Source: Desulfovibrio sp. An276 (GTDB lineage: Bacteria; Desulfobacterota; Desulfovibrionia; Desulfovibrionales; Desulfovibrionaceae). From it: DNA of 64,000 nucleotides. The DNA lies in contig NZ_NFJC01000017.1 in the NCBI RefSeq assembly GCF_002159665.1, positions 1 through 64,000 of the forward strand, given 5' to 3'. Position 1 is the stretch's first letter; each line of letters starts with the position of its first letter. Positions 15,064-23,534 of this stretch are shown here, in pieces. The position numbers and the translations under genes are program-made. The notes under the pieces were generated by a model, which worked only from the letters and a program-made list of their open reading frames with translations, had not been told where the DNA came from and searched no databases.

Positions 15064-15088
15064 ATCTGAAAATTAAACCTCAACGAAT

Positions 15089-15214
15089 TGTGGTCCGATG
15101 CATGGTGCGTCGAGTCGCCTGTACGGCGTAGCCGGTAAGGCGTTCGACGAGACATGTATTACCATTGTGTGGTGGGGTTACCCCACCGTTGCTAAAGCAC
15201 AACATGAGACCACA
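15089..15214 (+). ncRNA. Structured RNA unit 2.2 (array 2)
   Basis: 126 nt, outer stem TGTGGTC/GACCACA. Arm base ATGCATG/CATGTAT has a pair that is G-U only on the plus strand; arm GTCGA..TCGAC with apical GGCGTAGCC. Then ATTACCA, hairpin GGTGGGG-TTA-CCCCACC and hairpin GTTG..CAAC. The outer stem shares almost no sequence with unit 2.1 yet pairs fully. Confidence 0.8.
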
Positions 15215-15228
15215 GAAAACCGTCGGTT

Positions 15229-15359
15229 ACAGGGTTTGATGCGAAGGCTGCGATTCTATCTTCGTAGGGCTTGTCCCGGAGAAGTTAGAATGGCAGCGTG
15301 CAGCATTGCCAGATAATGGCGCGGTTACCGCGCCGTTGTTTTACAACCTGAAACCCTGT
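15229..15359 (+). ncRNA. Structured RNA unit 2.3 (array 2)
   Basis: 131 nt, outer stem ACAGGGTTT/AAACCCTGT. Clamp ATGC/GCAT, arm GCTGC.ATTCTA/TAGAAT.GCAGC with the looped TTCGTAGGG inside, hairpin GGCGCGG-TTA-CCGCGCC, hairpin GTTGT-TTT-ACAAC. Compensatory changes relative to other units occur in four stems. Confidence 0.8.
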
Positions 15360-15361
15360 GT

Positions 15362-15496
15362 GCAAAGTCAGATACAATGAGTCGGGTGAACACTAACAGA
15401 TTCGCAGGATCTGTTAGTGTTCGGCTCGACCGCATGGTATTAGCCATGAGTGGCGTGGTTGCCACGCCGCTGCTCGAAAGCAACATGAGACTTTGC
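15362..15496 (+). ncRNA. Structured RNA unit 2.4 (array 2)
   Basis: 135 nt, outer stem GCAAAGTC/GACTTTGC, only two bases after unit 2.3. Clamp ATAC/GTAT, arm AACACTAACAGAT/ATCTGTTAGTGTT (13 bp) with apical TCGCAGG, hairpin GGCGTGG-TTG-CCACGCC, hairpin GCTGCT-CGAA-AGCAAC. A T-rich stretch (TTTTTG) follows on the plus strand. Confidence 0.8.
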
Positions 15497-15505
15497 GATT
15501 TTTGT

Positions 15506-15640
15506 CAAAAGGTCAGATACGTTGGTTACGCGGATGAGGGCCAGGAGGCGTAGCATCCTGGGCCTCTACGCGTCCGACGGTATTACCAATAAGTGACGTG
15601 GTTACCACGTCGTTACTGATGCGTAACATATGGCCTTTTG
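15506..15640 (+). ncRNA. Structured RNA unit 2.5 (array 2)
   Basis: 135 nt, ten-pair outer stem CAAAAGGTCA/TGGCCTTTTG with one T-G pair on this strand. Clamp ATAC/GTAT, arm GAGG.CCAGGA/TCCTGG.CCTC with apical GGCGTAGC, ATTACCA, hairpin GACGTGG-TTA-CCACGTC, hairpin GTTAC..GTAAC. ATTTTTTATC follows on the plus strand. Confidence 0.8.
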
Positions 15641-15654
15641 ATTTTTTATCGATA

Positions 15655-15797
15655 TTGAAGGTCAGATACGTTTTATGCACGCGGACATGTGGCTCAAAAG
15701 CGTAGCGCATTGAGCCGCGTGTCCGCGTGGAGGGAAGTATTACCAATAGATGACGTGGTTGCCACGCCGTTACTGATGTGTAACATAGGACCTTCAA
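15655..15797 (+). ncRNA. Structured RNA unit 2.6 (array 2)
   Basis: 143 nt, perfect nine-pair outer stem TTGAAGGTC/GACCTTCAA. Arm CACGCGGACA..GGCTCAA against TTGAGCC..TGTCCGCGTG with apical AGCGTAGCG, clamp ATAC/GTAT, ATTACCA, hairpin GACGTGG-TTG-CCACGCC (one pair is G-U only on the minus strand) and hairpin GTTAC..GTAAC. It ends ten bases from the stop of the convergent 64 aa gene. Confidence 0.8.
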
Positions 15798-15806
15798 GTT
15801 TAAGTG

Positions 15807-16001
15807 TTAAACGCGTACCTTACCAATACTGATGATATGGTAAGCATTTACCGTGCATCGCTTATCAGCGTCTCGCACAATCTCCAGCCATGTGCCGTGA
15901 CAGTGCACGACACCAACGAGGCACTGTGAATTGGTAGTGAATACCTTGCACCATTCCCCGTTGTATTTCTGCAGGAAGTCAGCATTGAACTCATCCGGCA
16001 T
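15807..16001 (-). CDS. Hypothetical protein (64 aa) beside array 2
   Basis: Small protein starting MPDEFNADFLQKYNGEWCK, with AAAGGAG eight bases before the ATG and promoter P6 upstream. It contains four cysteines and looks beta-rich; an Sm- or SH3-like fold is conceivable but unproven. Minus-strand transcription through it would continue across array 2 to the terminator at the array's left edge. It may therefore be linked to the array. Confidence 0.65.
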   Translation of the reverse strand: MPDEFNADFLQKYNGEWCKVFTTNSQCLVGVVHCHGTWLEIVRDADKRCTVNAYHIISIGKVRV

Positions 16002-16050
16002 GGCCTACTCCTTTCCTGCCAGGAACAACCACCAGATCAGAGTTAACGTT

Positions 16051-16092
16051 TGGTGTACGTCCTATATGCGCCAGCATGTAAGACGTACACCA
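16051..16092 (+). terminator. Hairpin downstream of array 2 on plus strand
   Basis: TGGTGTACGTC pairs exactly with GACGTACACCA, followed on the plus strand by TTTGTTTGACG. It would end plus-strand transcription from terL/array 2. On the minus strand it sits in the leader of the 64 aa gene and could be regulatory. Confidence 0.55.
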
Positions 16093-16126
16093 TTTGTTTG
16101 ACGTTAAATGCTAACCCCGTACAGAA

Positions 16127-16166
16127 TCATATCCTTATAACAAAAAAGGGGGTCAAAAATTTAATC
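16127..16166 (-). promoter_or_regulatory. Phage promoter P6
   Basis: Minus strand: TTAAATTTTTGACCCCC, T-run, TGTTATAAGGATATGA. Identical over nearly 40 bases to P10 before the ubiquitin-like gene. It overlaps the last codons of the DNA polymerase gene. Confidence 0.8.
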
Positions 16167-19058
16167 GACTTTACCGTGTGTATCACCGTAATTCGGCCCC
16201 CAGCCTACATCATATTTCCAGACCACAGGAAGCCATGGGCACTGCTTGCGAGTCTCCTCGACTATCAGATTATCGAGGGTAGACTTGAGATCTGTGTATG
16301 CTCCATGGGGCGCCTGGAAGAGAATAGAGTCGTGAACGGTAAGAAGAACGCAACTGCCATCGTTACGAGACTGCAAATACTTGTTTACGCGAATCAGGCA
16401 GGACATGACGATATCCGAACTGGTACTCTGTATCCTTGCGTTTACTGCCTGTCTGTGCATGCGCTCCCTGTCACCTCTTGAATAGTATGCGTATGGGAAA
16501 CGCCTACGTCTTCCGAAGTATGTATAGACGAAATTGTGCTTATCCGCGAAGTTTTTCGTATCATTTATGTAACGAAAAACACCTGGATATGTAACGAAAA
16601 ACTGATCAAGATAATGCTGCGCTTCTTCTACTGTCACATCGATGCGCATACCGTTCCAGAGTTGCTCCTTGAGGGTTTGTGCACCTACCATATAAATGGT
16701 ACCGAAGTTTACTTTCTTTGCCACCTGCCTCTGCTTATACTCCTTGGTCGTCTTGTCCTCCTTGTTGACGCATATCTGTTCGTAGGTAAACCTACCGCTA
16801 CTGATACCCGCGCCAGTCAATGAGTGAATATCCTTCCCGGTATTGAAAGCATCGATCAGGTGCTCATCCATGCTGTATGCGCACAGAGTACGCATTTCAG
16901 CGTTCGATATATCAAGGTCGTATATGTCGTAGCCTTCGTCTGGAAGGAAGAGAGCTTTCAGGTTGAGCATCTCGTCCCCGCCCATCTTCAGACTAAACGG
17001 CACGTTTTGTAGGTTAGGGTTGCTGGAACTGAGTCGATACGTAGCCGTACCAGTCTGCAAAAAGTCTGTGTGCAGACGGCCATCGTACGCTGACTTGTCC
17101 AGCCAATTCTTCAGGTAGGTGCCTGAAGTCTTGGACAATCTTCTATACAGAAGCAGATCATTCAGAAAGTTCAGATCCGGGTGAGCGTCAGCCAGATTGT
17201 TGAGACTTTCCTTGTCCACAGCGGGAGCGCCACTGTCTGTATAGTTAAGTATGGGGAGCTTGAGGTCCTCATACAGGATCTTCACGAGATCCGCGCTGGA
17301 GTTCGGGTTGAAGCTCACCCCTATCTCCGTGCGCATACGATCAAGAACTTCTTCCGTCTTCCTCTCCAGTATGCCCTGATACTCGCGTATCCTGTCACGG
17401 TCCATGCGGATACCATGCAACTGCATCCTGGCGAGCTGTTCGGACAACGGCATGGTAATGTTCATGTATGCCTCGCCAACCGGACGCAACATGCTCATTT
17501 CCTTGCCGTATTTACGCCTGTTCAACTGGTCCTGTATGTCACTCTTGCGCATCTCTTCCAGCTGAATATCGTATATCATCCTGGTGGTGATAACGTCCAT
17601 CGCGGCGTAACGAAGAATGGTATCAAGATCGATATCCTCGTAGGACTTGAACTTGAGCTCCTCTGGAATATCAGGCTCAACGACAATTTCCTGGGGAATC
17701 TCCGTATCCGGCAAGCGCTTTGCCATTCGACTAAGCGAGTCCAGATACTTCTTGGGTATCACAAGCTCGCCCTTGCGCTTCACGCGCTTTACCTCAGCCA
17801 GAAATGCCGTGTCCTTGACGGTTATGTACTTTGCGGCAGCCCATTTGGCGAGCAGCTCGATACGTGTGGCCGTATCCAGACCTACCCACCACTCAAGCAG
17901 GTTCTGCCTTGTCTTCTCCTTCGCCTCATCCTCAAGCTTGCGAACTTCAACATCCTTGTCCTTCCACGCTACCTCCCTTATTTTCTTGAGTTCCTCTTCA
18001 TAGTTGGCGTATCCGGGAAGCCTGTCGCGAGTAATATCCTTCAGGCTGTACTCGCCCTGCTTGGCCTCATCCAGGGTATGCTCGGCAAGAATCACATCCC
18101 AGTACTGAGGAGGACACGTTATCCCCCTGCCCCAGAGATAACGCATATCAAAGGAGCCGTTGGCCATAAGCAGCTTCACCTTGGGGTGATTGAGTATCCT
18201 CTCGGCTGCCTCCTGAATTGCCTTGCGCTCATCAGCTGTGAACGGCGCCTTGCGATGGTCAAAGGGAAATGCCAAACCCTTGTTCTTCGCCCACGAAAAG
18301 GACATCACAATAATGCGATCTTCCAGCACATGTGGCAACAACGAGGTTGTTTCCGTATCGAACGCCACCGGTACGGCTTCCTGTTGTGACCTGTTTATCC
18401 CCTCCTCAAGATTCTTCAGCTTTGCCAATATCTCCGGCACTGTCACCGGACAATGCACTATCGGTTCCGTATGGTTGCGTGTACCGTAGTAGACATCCAA
18501 TGCCTTCTGACAGTCACTCACAAACACGTTCACCAGACCGTGATTCTTCACGATTGTTGACAAGTCATAGGCGCATACCACAGGAACCGTTCTGCCATTC
18601 TTGTCAGTAAACGGCTCAAGTGTGCCACGCTTGGCTGATACCACGCCCTTGATGTTCAGCGCCCTGTAGGCATCCACGCCCATCGCGAGTATGACATCTG
18701 GTTGCTGTAAATCGATGAAATCCCTGGCGTAGTTCGCGCACCTGGATATGATATCCGCAGAAATGTCATACCGTTTTGTCTCCCTGTTGTAGGAAGGATT
18801 GCAGCAACATGCGTAGCCGTAATAGCATGTAGGCTTGTCTCCTGCCGGAAGCCGCATGTACAGCTTGTTCATAATGCTGCGGATAAGGTTCGATCTTTGT
18901 CCCATGAACGGGACACTGCCTTTGCCATTCTCCGTGGCGGACCGTGCATCCGGGAAGCCTCCCAGTATGTACAGTCCGCCTTTCTGCTCACCAGCCCTGT
19001 TTGGGGTTACGCACGGACGCCCCTCAAGAGGGCAACCGCTACACAGGGAAGAGTTCAT
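16161..19058 (-). CDS. DNA polymerase I family with N-terminal uracil-DNA glycosylase-like domain
   Basis: 965 aa replicative polymerase. Residues about 1-200 form a UDG-superfamily domain with cysteines for an iron-sulfur site (SSLCSGCPLEGRPCV, YACCCNP). A 3'-5' exonuclease follows (VAFDTETTSLL), then family A polymerase motifs DLDISNAEMRTL (A), KKVNFGTIYMVG (B region) and LTVHDSILF (C). The same fusion is known in SPO1-like phages. The start is the ATG with AGGAG eight bases upstream; a longer reading would overlap the primase-helicase gene. It is the last gene of the replication block. Confidence 0.92.
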   Translation of the reverse strand: MNSSLCSGCPLEGRPCVTPNRAGEQKGGLYILGGFPDARSATENGKGSVPFMGQRSNLIRSIMNKLYMRLPAGDKPTCYYGYACCCNPSYNRETKRYDISADIISRCANYARDFIDLQQPDVILAMGVDAYRALNIKGVVSAKRGTLEPFTDKNGRTVPVVCAYDLSTIVKNHGLVNVFVSDCQKALDVYYGTRNHTEPIVHCPVTVPEILAKLKNLEEGINRSQQEAVPVAFDTETTSLLPHVLEDRIIVMSFSWAKNKGLAFPFDHRKAPFTADERKAIQEAAERILNHPKVKLLMANGSFDMRYLWGRGITCPPQYWDVILAEHTLDEAKQGEYSLKDITRDRLPGYANYEEELKKIREVAWKDKDVEVRKLEDEAKEKTRQNLLEWWVGLDTATRIELLAKWAAAKYITVKDTAFLAEVKRVKRKGELVIPKKYLDSLSRMAKRLPDTEIPQEIVVEPDIPEELKFKSYEDIDLDTILRYAAMDVITTRMIYDIQLEEMRKSDIQDQLNRRKYGKEMSMLRPVGEAYMNITMPLSEQLARMQLHGIRMDRDRIREYQGILERKTEEVLDRMRTEIGVSFNPNSSADLVKILYEDLKLPILNYTDSGAPAVDKESLNNLADAHPDLNFLNDLLLYRRLSKTSGTYLKNWLDKSAYDGRLHTDFLQTGTATYRLSSSNPNLQNVPFSLKMGGDEMLNLKALFLPDEGYDIYDLDISNAEMRTLCAYSMDEHLIDAFNTGKDIHSLTGAGISSGRFTYEQICVNKEDKTTKEYKQRQVAKKVNFGTIYMVGAQTLKEQLWNGMRIDVTVEEAQHYLDQFFVTYPGVFRYINDTKNFADKHNFVYTYFGRRRRFPYAYYSRGDRERMHRQAVNARIQSTSSDIVMSCLIRVNKYLQSRNDGSCVLLTVHDSILFQAPHGAYTDLKSTLDNLIVEETRKQCPWLPVVWKYDVGWGPNYGDTHGKVD

Positions 19059-19074
19059 AAAGAATCTCCTTTTG

Positions 19075-22000
19075 TCAGATATCAAAGTCCATGTCTGTAT
19101 CCTCACTTCCTTTACACGTTGCGGAGCCGCCAAACTCTGGGTCGTTATCATAGCAGGACATCGGCGGTTCCGGTGGGCAGCAACTTTCGGATACATGCCT
19201 CTGACCTGGCTGCATCTGGTTGCTGTCAAAATCATCTCGCAGATACGCCATCTGCACCACCGAATAGGATGCGGGAGTCTTGGCGTCCACGATATTGAGT
19301 TCGTTCACAATTTGCTTGTGTGTCTGTTTATCTATATTTCCAACAAGATACTTGTTCTTGGAGATGCTCTCGCGCATACCGCCTTCAGTAAGGTTTTTGT
19401 ACTGACTATACCCCATACCGAAAATCGCTGTGCGAATCTGTCGCCAGTAGAATACCAGCCAATTCTTTGACGGTATGCAGTACACTCCGCAATGAGAGTT
19501 GTTGAGAACATTGATGTCATCCATCGTACCCTCGATTATGAGGTCACGAGGAGACACCTTCTCGGATATATTCCCATTGGAAGCCTGTATGCATTTGGTA
19601 AACAGAATGCTGTCAAGTATCCTGCTTTTGGAATCTGCTGTATACACTGTTTCAAGCCTCGTCTTGTTTGCCGATACAACATCTTTATACAATTCTATGG
19701 GGTCGTGCGGATCATCCTTTGTCCCACACATTTCATACACGGTGAGAACTGTGGATACCGCAGACACAAAGCGCGATGACACAGGAGGAGTTGTCTGTAC
19801 CTTCGACAATATGGTGTCCAGGTCTCTGCGCCGGTTTATGATTTCGGGTATGTACCCGATTAATCCTGTAGTGATGGACTTGCGCAGCTCGTGCACTTGC
19901 TGTTCGCTGAACTTCTCGTTGATGATGTCGGCGATATTCCTGCGCGTGTAGTCCTTCTTGGTGTAGAGAACGACAATACGGGTCAGGAAGGTATCATCGT
20001 CAGGAAGGTGGATAGCAGCACACAGGATAGGAGATTGCAGCGTGTACTCAATGACATCCGCCTTTGCCGCCGAACCTCGGCCAATCTTCGAACCACCAGT
20101 GGGCACACCATACGCAAGTTTCAGAATGGACTTCATGCGCATATTGTGCTCGGTGGTGTCGTCTGTCTCGGCCTCGTCAATATTCAGCAACTCCGAGGAT
20201 CCATCCATTGCCTGATAGATGTACGCTTCCGTCGCATTCGTCGTAACTTTCGCGGGCTCCAAAATGGACGGGATTTCATGTCCGGTGCTGAATATACCCC
20301 CCAAGAGTCCTTGTGCGAACGAGGTCTTGCCCGAAGTTGACTCGCCAGTAATGAACGTGACGTTCACACGCTTGGTAGCCAACTGGATGGGCAATGACAT
20401 GATCCATGCAGCGATGTACTTGCGCATGATTTCGTGATTCTCGAACAGCCATCCATCAACGATATTGAGAATATCGTTGTAGGTCTTGTTCAGGTCAACC
20501 TGCATGCCGTAGTACAAATCCTGAATATCATTGACAGTCTCAGACCACTTGTCCTTGTTGTTGATGGCAAAGTAGAAGCGACCGTCACGGATATCGCGTA
20601 TTCTCTCCCACTCTATCTTCGAACCGGACTCAGGGTTGTACGTGCCCCGAAACACACGTGAACCGTTAACGACATACACATGGTTGTTGCCCGCGATATC
20701 CTTGTAGTGGATACCCTGCCCGATTCTCGTGAGTATGCCTTTGTCCACGCAAGCTGCCGCCAACATGGACATAACCTTGCGCATGACAACCGTACCCCGA
20801 CGAATCTCCTCTGTGCGAAGAGAGGTAGGATTCGAGGCGTACTTCTCGGCCTCGGCCTGTGGCGGCGTGATAGTAACTGCATTGCGCAGGATACGCTTGA
20901 GCCAGTCCACCATGTCCATACCAACGTATTGCGTGACCATTGTCTGCAGAGCCATCTCCGAGCTGAGTGACAGCATGCAGTAGGTCTCGTTCAGGCGGGA
21001 GTACACACAGTACACATTTACGCCCTGACGGCTTTCGTAGAACGGTATGCTCACCTGATCCACAAAAGCGTCATAGGCCACACGGGTAGCGCCATCCATG
21101 GTATTCACATCGTGCACATCGTTGTACACAACGTCATCCAGGGAAAGGTCCACACCGGTCTTGTTGGAATAGACCGATATGAACATCGCCTTGTCGGCCT
21201 TGTCATAGACTGCCTTCAGCCAGTAGGCGAGCACTTCCCGCAACTTGCCGGCACGTTCGCTGGCAAGGTTGGACGCAACGGTTTCCTGTCCGGACGCCCT
21301 GGCAAGCTCCTGCTCTGAGTCAAGCCGAGCGTTCAGCTTGGCGAGAGCCTGATCGCACTGCTCCTCTACCCAGGGCAGTTGATTCAGGTAAGTATTCTCG
21401 CGCTGAACCCATATCTGCTCACGTACAAAGTCGTAGCCGTGTGTTTGTACGGCCTCATCCAGGTCGCCAACATTGTTGGCCATCTCCGGAGGCCAGGTAA
21501 AGATGCGGTACTGAATGGGAGGATTGCTTGGGTCACCACGATGGTTATCGGGACGGCACAGCCAGCTGTACGCGATCTCTGTGCCCTTCTTTTCGCCCGG
21601 AACGTCGGTGACTATGCACAATGTGCGTATCCAGCACTCTCTCAGGAACGAGAAATCGGTGGCAGCCCCACCACCGCCGGCAAAGATGGGAAAATCCGTG
21701 GTGTACCCGTTTTTGAGTTGCTCTACCATAATCGAAAGAGCGTCAAACTCCCCTTCGGTTATGACAGCAGCTGTACTGGTATCAGAGATAAGGCGGGAAT
21801 AGTGATGGAGCCCAAACACGCCCATACGGCGCTTTTCCACAGGATCCTTCACTATGTAGAAGTTTTTAGAAAAGAGAGTACGCGCAACATTGGGGTCAAG
21901 GTCCTCAACCTTGTCCACCGAGGCCATAATGGCCTGGGTTTCCTTCGCACGCATACGCAGCTTGAAGTTTGATATGGTACCAGGACTGTCGTTGTACCAG

Positions 22001-22653
22001 AATATGACATCGCCCCACATACGAAAGCTGTTCGCTTCCTTGAAGTATTTGTCATAAGCGGAATGGTACTCCTCACTTATATACTTTTTGACATGTTCGG
22101 GCTTTCCGAAAATTGCCACAGGAAGGTTTGGTATCATCGAGACAGGCACATTGCGTGCCTTCTCAAGATACACCGCTGCGGGGCGCATATAATCGAGATA
22201 GGAAGGATGATCCCGGATGAATTCTTCGGCGAGCTTTCCGAAAGCCACTGCGGCTTCCTTCTTCATCTCCTCGATTTCATGGAATTCCGAGAACTTGTCC
22301 GCGTCATCCCCAAGGATGTTCTCCAGCTTCAGTTCGGCATTGAGGTATATCAGAGCCGCAAGGTAGCTGGATCCCTGCAACTTTGCCACAAGTTGAACAA
22401 TGTCGGTTATGGTTTTGCCACAGCCGAAACATTTGCCCAACCTCATGCCAAACTGCAACTTGAGGCTGGGCGTTTTTTCATCGTGGTACGGGCAAAGGCC
22501 GGTTATTGTCTGACCATTCCTCGTCCACTTCTGATTCGGAGCGATACGCTGCAACAGCGCCAGCCAATCGGCAGCCGGGGCAGCTGACCATATTTCACGC
22601 AACCGCTCCCAGGTTACCGACTTTCTCTCTCCTTTCTTGCGCTGTCTCGCCAT
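19075..22653 (-). CDS. Primase-helicase (CHC2 zinc finger, TOPRIM, AAA+ helicase)
   Basis: 1192 aa. Residues 50-100 hold a DnaG-type zinc finger (CPYHDEKTPS..CFGCG). A TOPRIM-like region has VITEGEFDALS and LCIVTDVPG. The C-terminal part is an AAA+/SF3-like helicase: VTFITGESTSGKTSFAQG (Walker A), LLNIDEAETDD (Walker B), then an IHLPDDDTFLTRIV segment. It should unwind the fork and prime DNA synthesis for the neighbouring polymerase. The start has AAGGAG eight bases upstream and overlaps the nuclease gene by 59 bases. Confidence 0.88.
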   Translation of the reverse strand: MARQRKKGERKSVTWERLREIWSAAPAADWLALLQRIAPNQKWTRNGQTITGLCPYHDEKTPSLKLQFGMRLGKCFGCGKTITDIVQLVAKLQGSSYLAALIYLNAELKLENILGDDADKFSEFHEIEEMKKEAAVAFGKLAEEFIRDHPSYLDYMRPAAVYLEKARNVPVSMIPNLPVAIFGKPEHVKKYISEEYHSAYDKYFKEANSFRMWGDVIFWYNDSPGTISNFKLRMRAKETQAIMASVDKVEDLDPNVARTLFSKNFYIVKDPVEKRRMGVFGLHHYSRLISDTSTAAVITEGEFDALSIMVEQLKNGYTTDFPIFAGGGGAATDFSFLRECWIRTLCIVTDVPGEKKGTEIAYSWLCRPDNHRGDPSNPPIQYRIFTWPPEMANNVGDLDEAVQTHGYDFVREQIWVQRENTYLNQLPWVEEQCDQALAKLNARLDSEQELARASGQETVASNLASERAGKLREVLAYWLKAVYDKADKAMFISVYSNKTGVDLSLDDVVYNDVHDVNTMDGATRVAYDAFVDQVSIPFYESRQGVNVYCVYSRLNETYCMLSLSSEMALQTMVTQYVGMDMVDWLKRILRNAVTITPPQAEAEKYASNPTSLRTEEIRRGTVVMRKVMSMLAAACVDKGILTRIGQGIHYKDIAGNNHVYVVNGSRVFRGTYNPESGSKIEWERIRDIRDGRFYFAINNKDKWSETVNDIQDLYYGMQVDLNKTYNDILNIVDGWLFENHEIMRKYIAAWIMSLPIQLATKRVNVTFITGESTSGKTSFAQGLLGGIFSTGHEIPSILEPAKVTTNATEAYIYQAMDGSSELLNIDEAETDDTTEHNMRMKSILKLAYGVPTGGSKIGRGSAAKADVIEYTLQSPILCAAIHLPDDDTFLTRIVVLYTKKDYTRRNIADIINEKFSEQQVHELRKSITTGLIGYIPEIINRRRDLDTILSKVQTTPPVSSRFVSAVSTVLTVYEMCGTKDDPHDPIELYKDVVSANKTRLETVYTADSKSRILDSILFTKCIQASNGNISEKVSPRDLIIEGTMDDINVLNNSHCGVYCIPSKNWLVFYWRQIRTAIFGMGYSQYKNLTEGGMRESISKNKYLVGNIDKQTHKQIVNELNIVDAKTPASYSVVQMAYLRDDFDSNQMQPGQRHVSESCCPPEPPMSCYDNDPEFGGSATCKGSEDTDMDFDI

Positions 22654-23512
22654 TGGTCATCTCCTTGTGCAGGGGACACATGCCTGCCACACGAAAATCA
22701 CAATACTCGCAGTAACGGTTTTCGCGGGGTTCGGGTTCGAGATTTTCCAGGGCAACCAGGTAATCGTTCATCAGTGTCAGTACATTATGCTCAAGGGAAG
22801 CAAAGTCCCTCTCCCTGTTGTAATGAGCAACCTTGTCGATTGTGGCGTCCTTCAGGTAAATACAATAGGTGTTTACGTTGTTTAGTGTGGGGTCCGACAG
22901 AAACTCGACATAAGAGTAGATACCTGTCTGGCGTATTACTTCTTCTCTTCGTTCTCTGGTAGGATGCTCTGTCTTGTAATCTACAAGATTCATCCATCCA
23001 TCACGACGCATTTCAAGGTCTATATACCCAAGAAAACCGAGCGGTGGATACTTTCCTTTCGGGTAATAGGCTCGTGTCGGCTTGACCGGCAAACCGCCAG
23101 GGCTGAGAGTTATCTTCTTTTCAGTCGATATCTCCGTCCCAGCGGTAGACATCAGCTGTAGCAGGCGATCCAAAACAGCCATCATCGGTTTCTGAATATC
23201 AGAAAATATAGACGCCTGCTCAACTGTACTCCTCTGATACACATAGTCGAAGAAGAAGTCAAACTCGGCGCCAGCCAGCGAAAAGTCCTTGCAGCTGTAG
23301 GCAGTCTTCATGGAATTTTCCATAATCCAGTGGGCCTGCTTGCCTACAACCATATCGTCATTGGCGGGGAGTTTCGGCAGCTGAATCTTCTTCTGGTATC
23401 GCAGAAAGAAAGACAAAGGGCATCCGAGCAGCGTATGCATCCGCGAATACGATGTAGGCAAGCCACCCTTGTGCTTTCCAATTTCCCGCAATACCTCGGA
23501 AAGACCCAGCAT
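22595..23512 (-). CDS. PD-(D/E)XK exonuclease, RecB/Cas4-like
   Basis: 305 aa. Active-site signature: FLGYIDLEMRRDGWMNLVDYKTE positions (Asp, then Asp-Tyr-Lys), preceded by an N-terminal TSYSRMHTLLGCPLSFFLRY cysteine helix. A C-terminal CEYCDFRVAGMC cluster completes a Cas4/AddB-type iron-sulfur set. Probably processes DNA ends in replication or recombination. I chose the ATG with GGGGAG upstream. The downstream primase-helicase starts inside this gene's 3' end. Confidence 0.8.
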   Translation of the reverse strand: MLGLSEVLREIGKHKGGLPTSYSRMHTLLGCPLSFFLRYQKKIQLPKLPANDDMVVGKQAHWIMENSMKTAYSCKDFSLAGAEFDFFFDYVYQRSTVEQASIFSDIQKPMMAVLDRLLQLMSTAGTEISTEKKITLSPGGLPVKPTRAYYPKGKYPPLGFLGYIDLEMRRDGWMNLVDYKTEHPTRERREEVIRQTGIYSYVEFLSDPTLNNVNTYCIYLKDATIDKVAHYNRERDFASLEHNVLTLMNDYLVALENLEPEPRENRYCEYCDFRVAGMCPLHKEMTNGETAQERREKVGNLGAVA

Positions 23513-23534
23513 ACCGGAACTCCCCTGTAACTGG

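Noticed and set aside
14939-15797. CRISPR array
   Set aside because: The units lack a constant short repeat with variable spacers; their repeat is a structure, with changing stems of 125-143 nt.
9713-16000. Diversity-generating retroelement
   Set aside because: No template/variable repeat pair or Avd-like protein was noticed, and the RT lacks nearby target genes with C-type lectin ends.
17181-18389. Plus-strand 402 aa ORF
   Set aside because: It lies wholly antisense to DNA polymerase with its strong motifs; no ribosome site.
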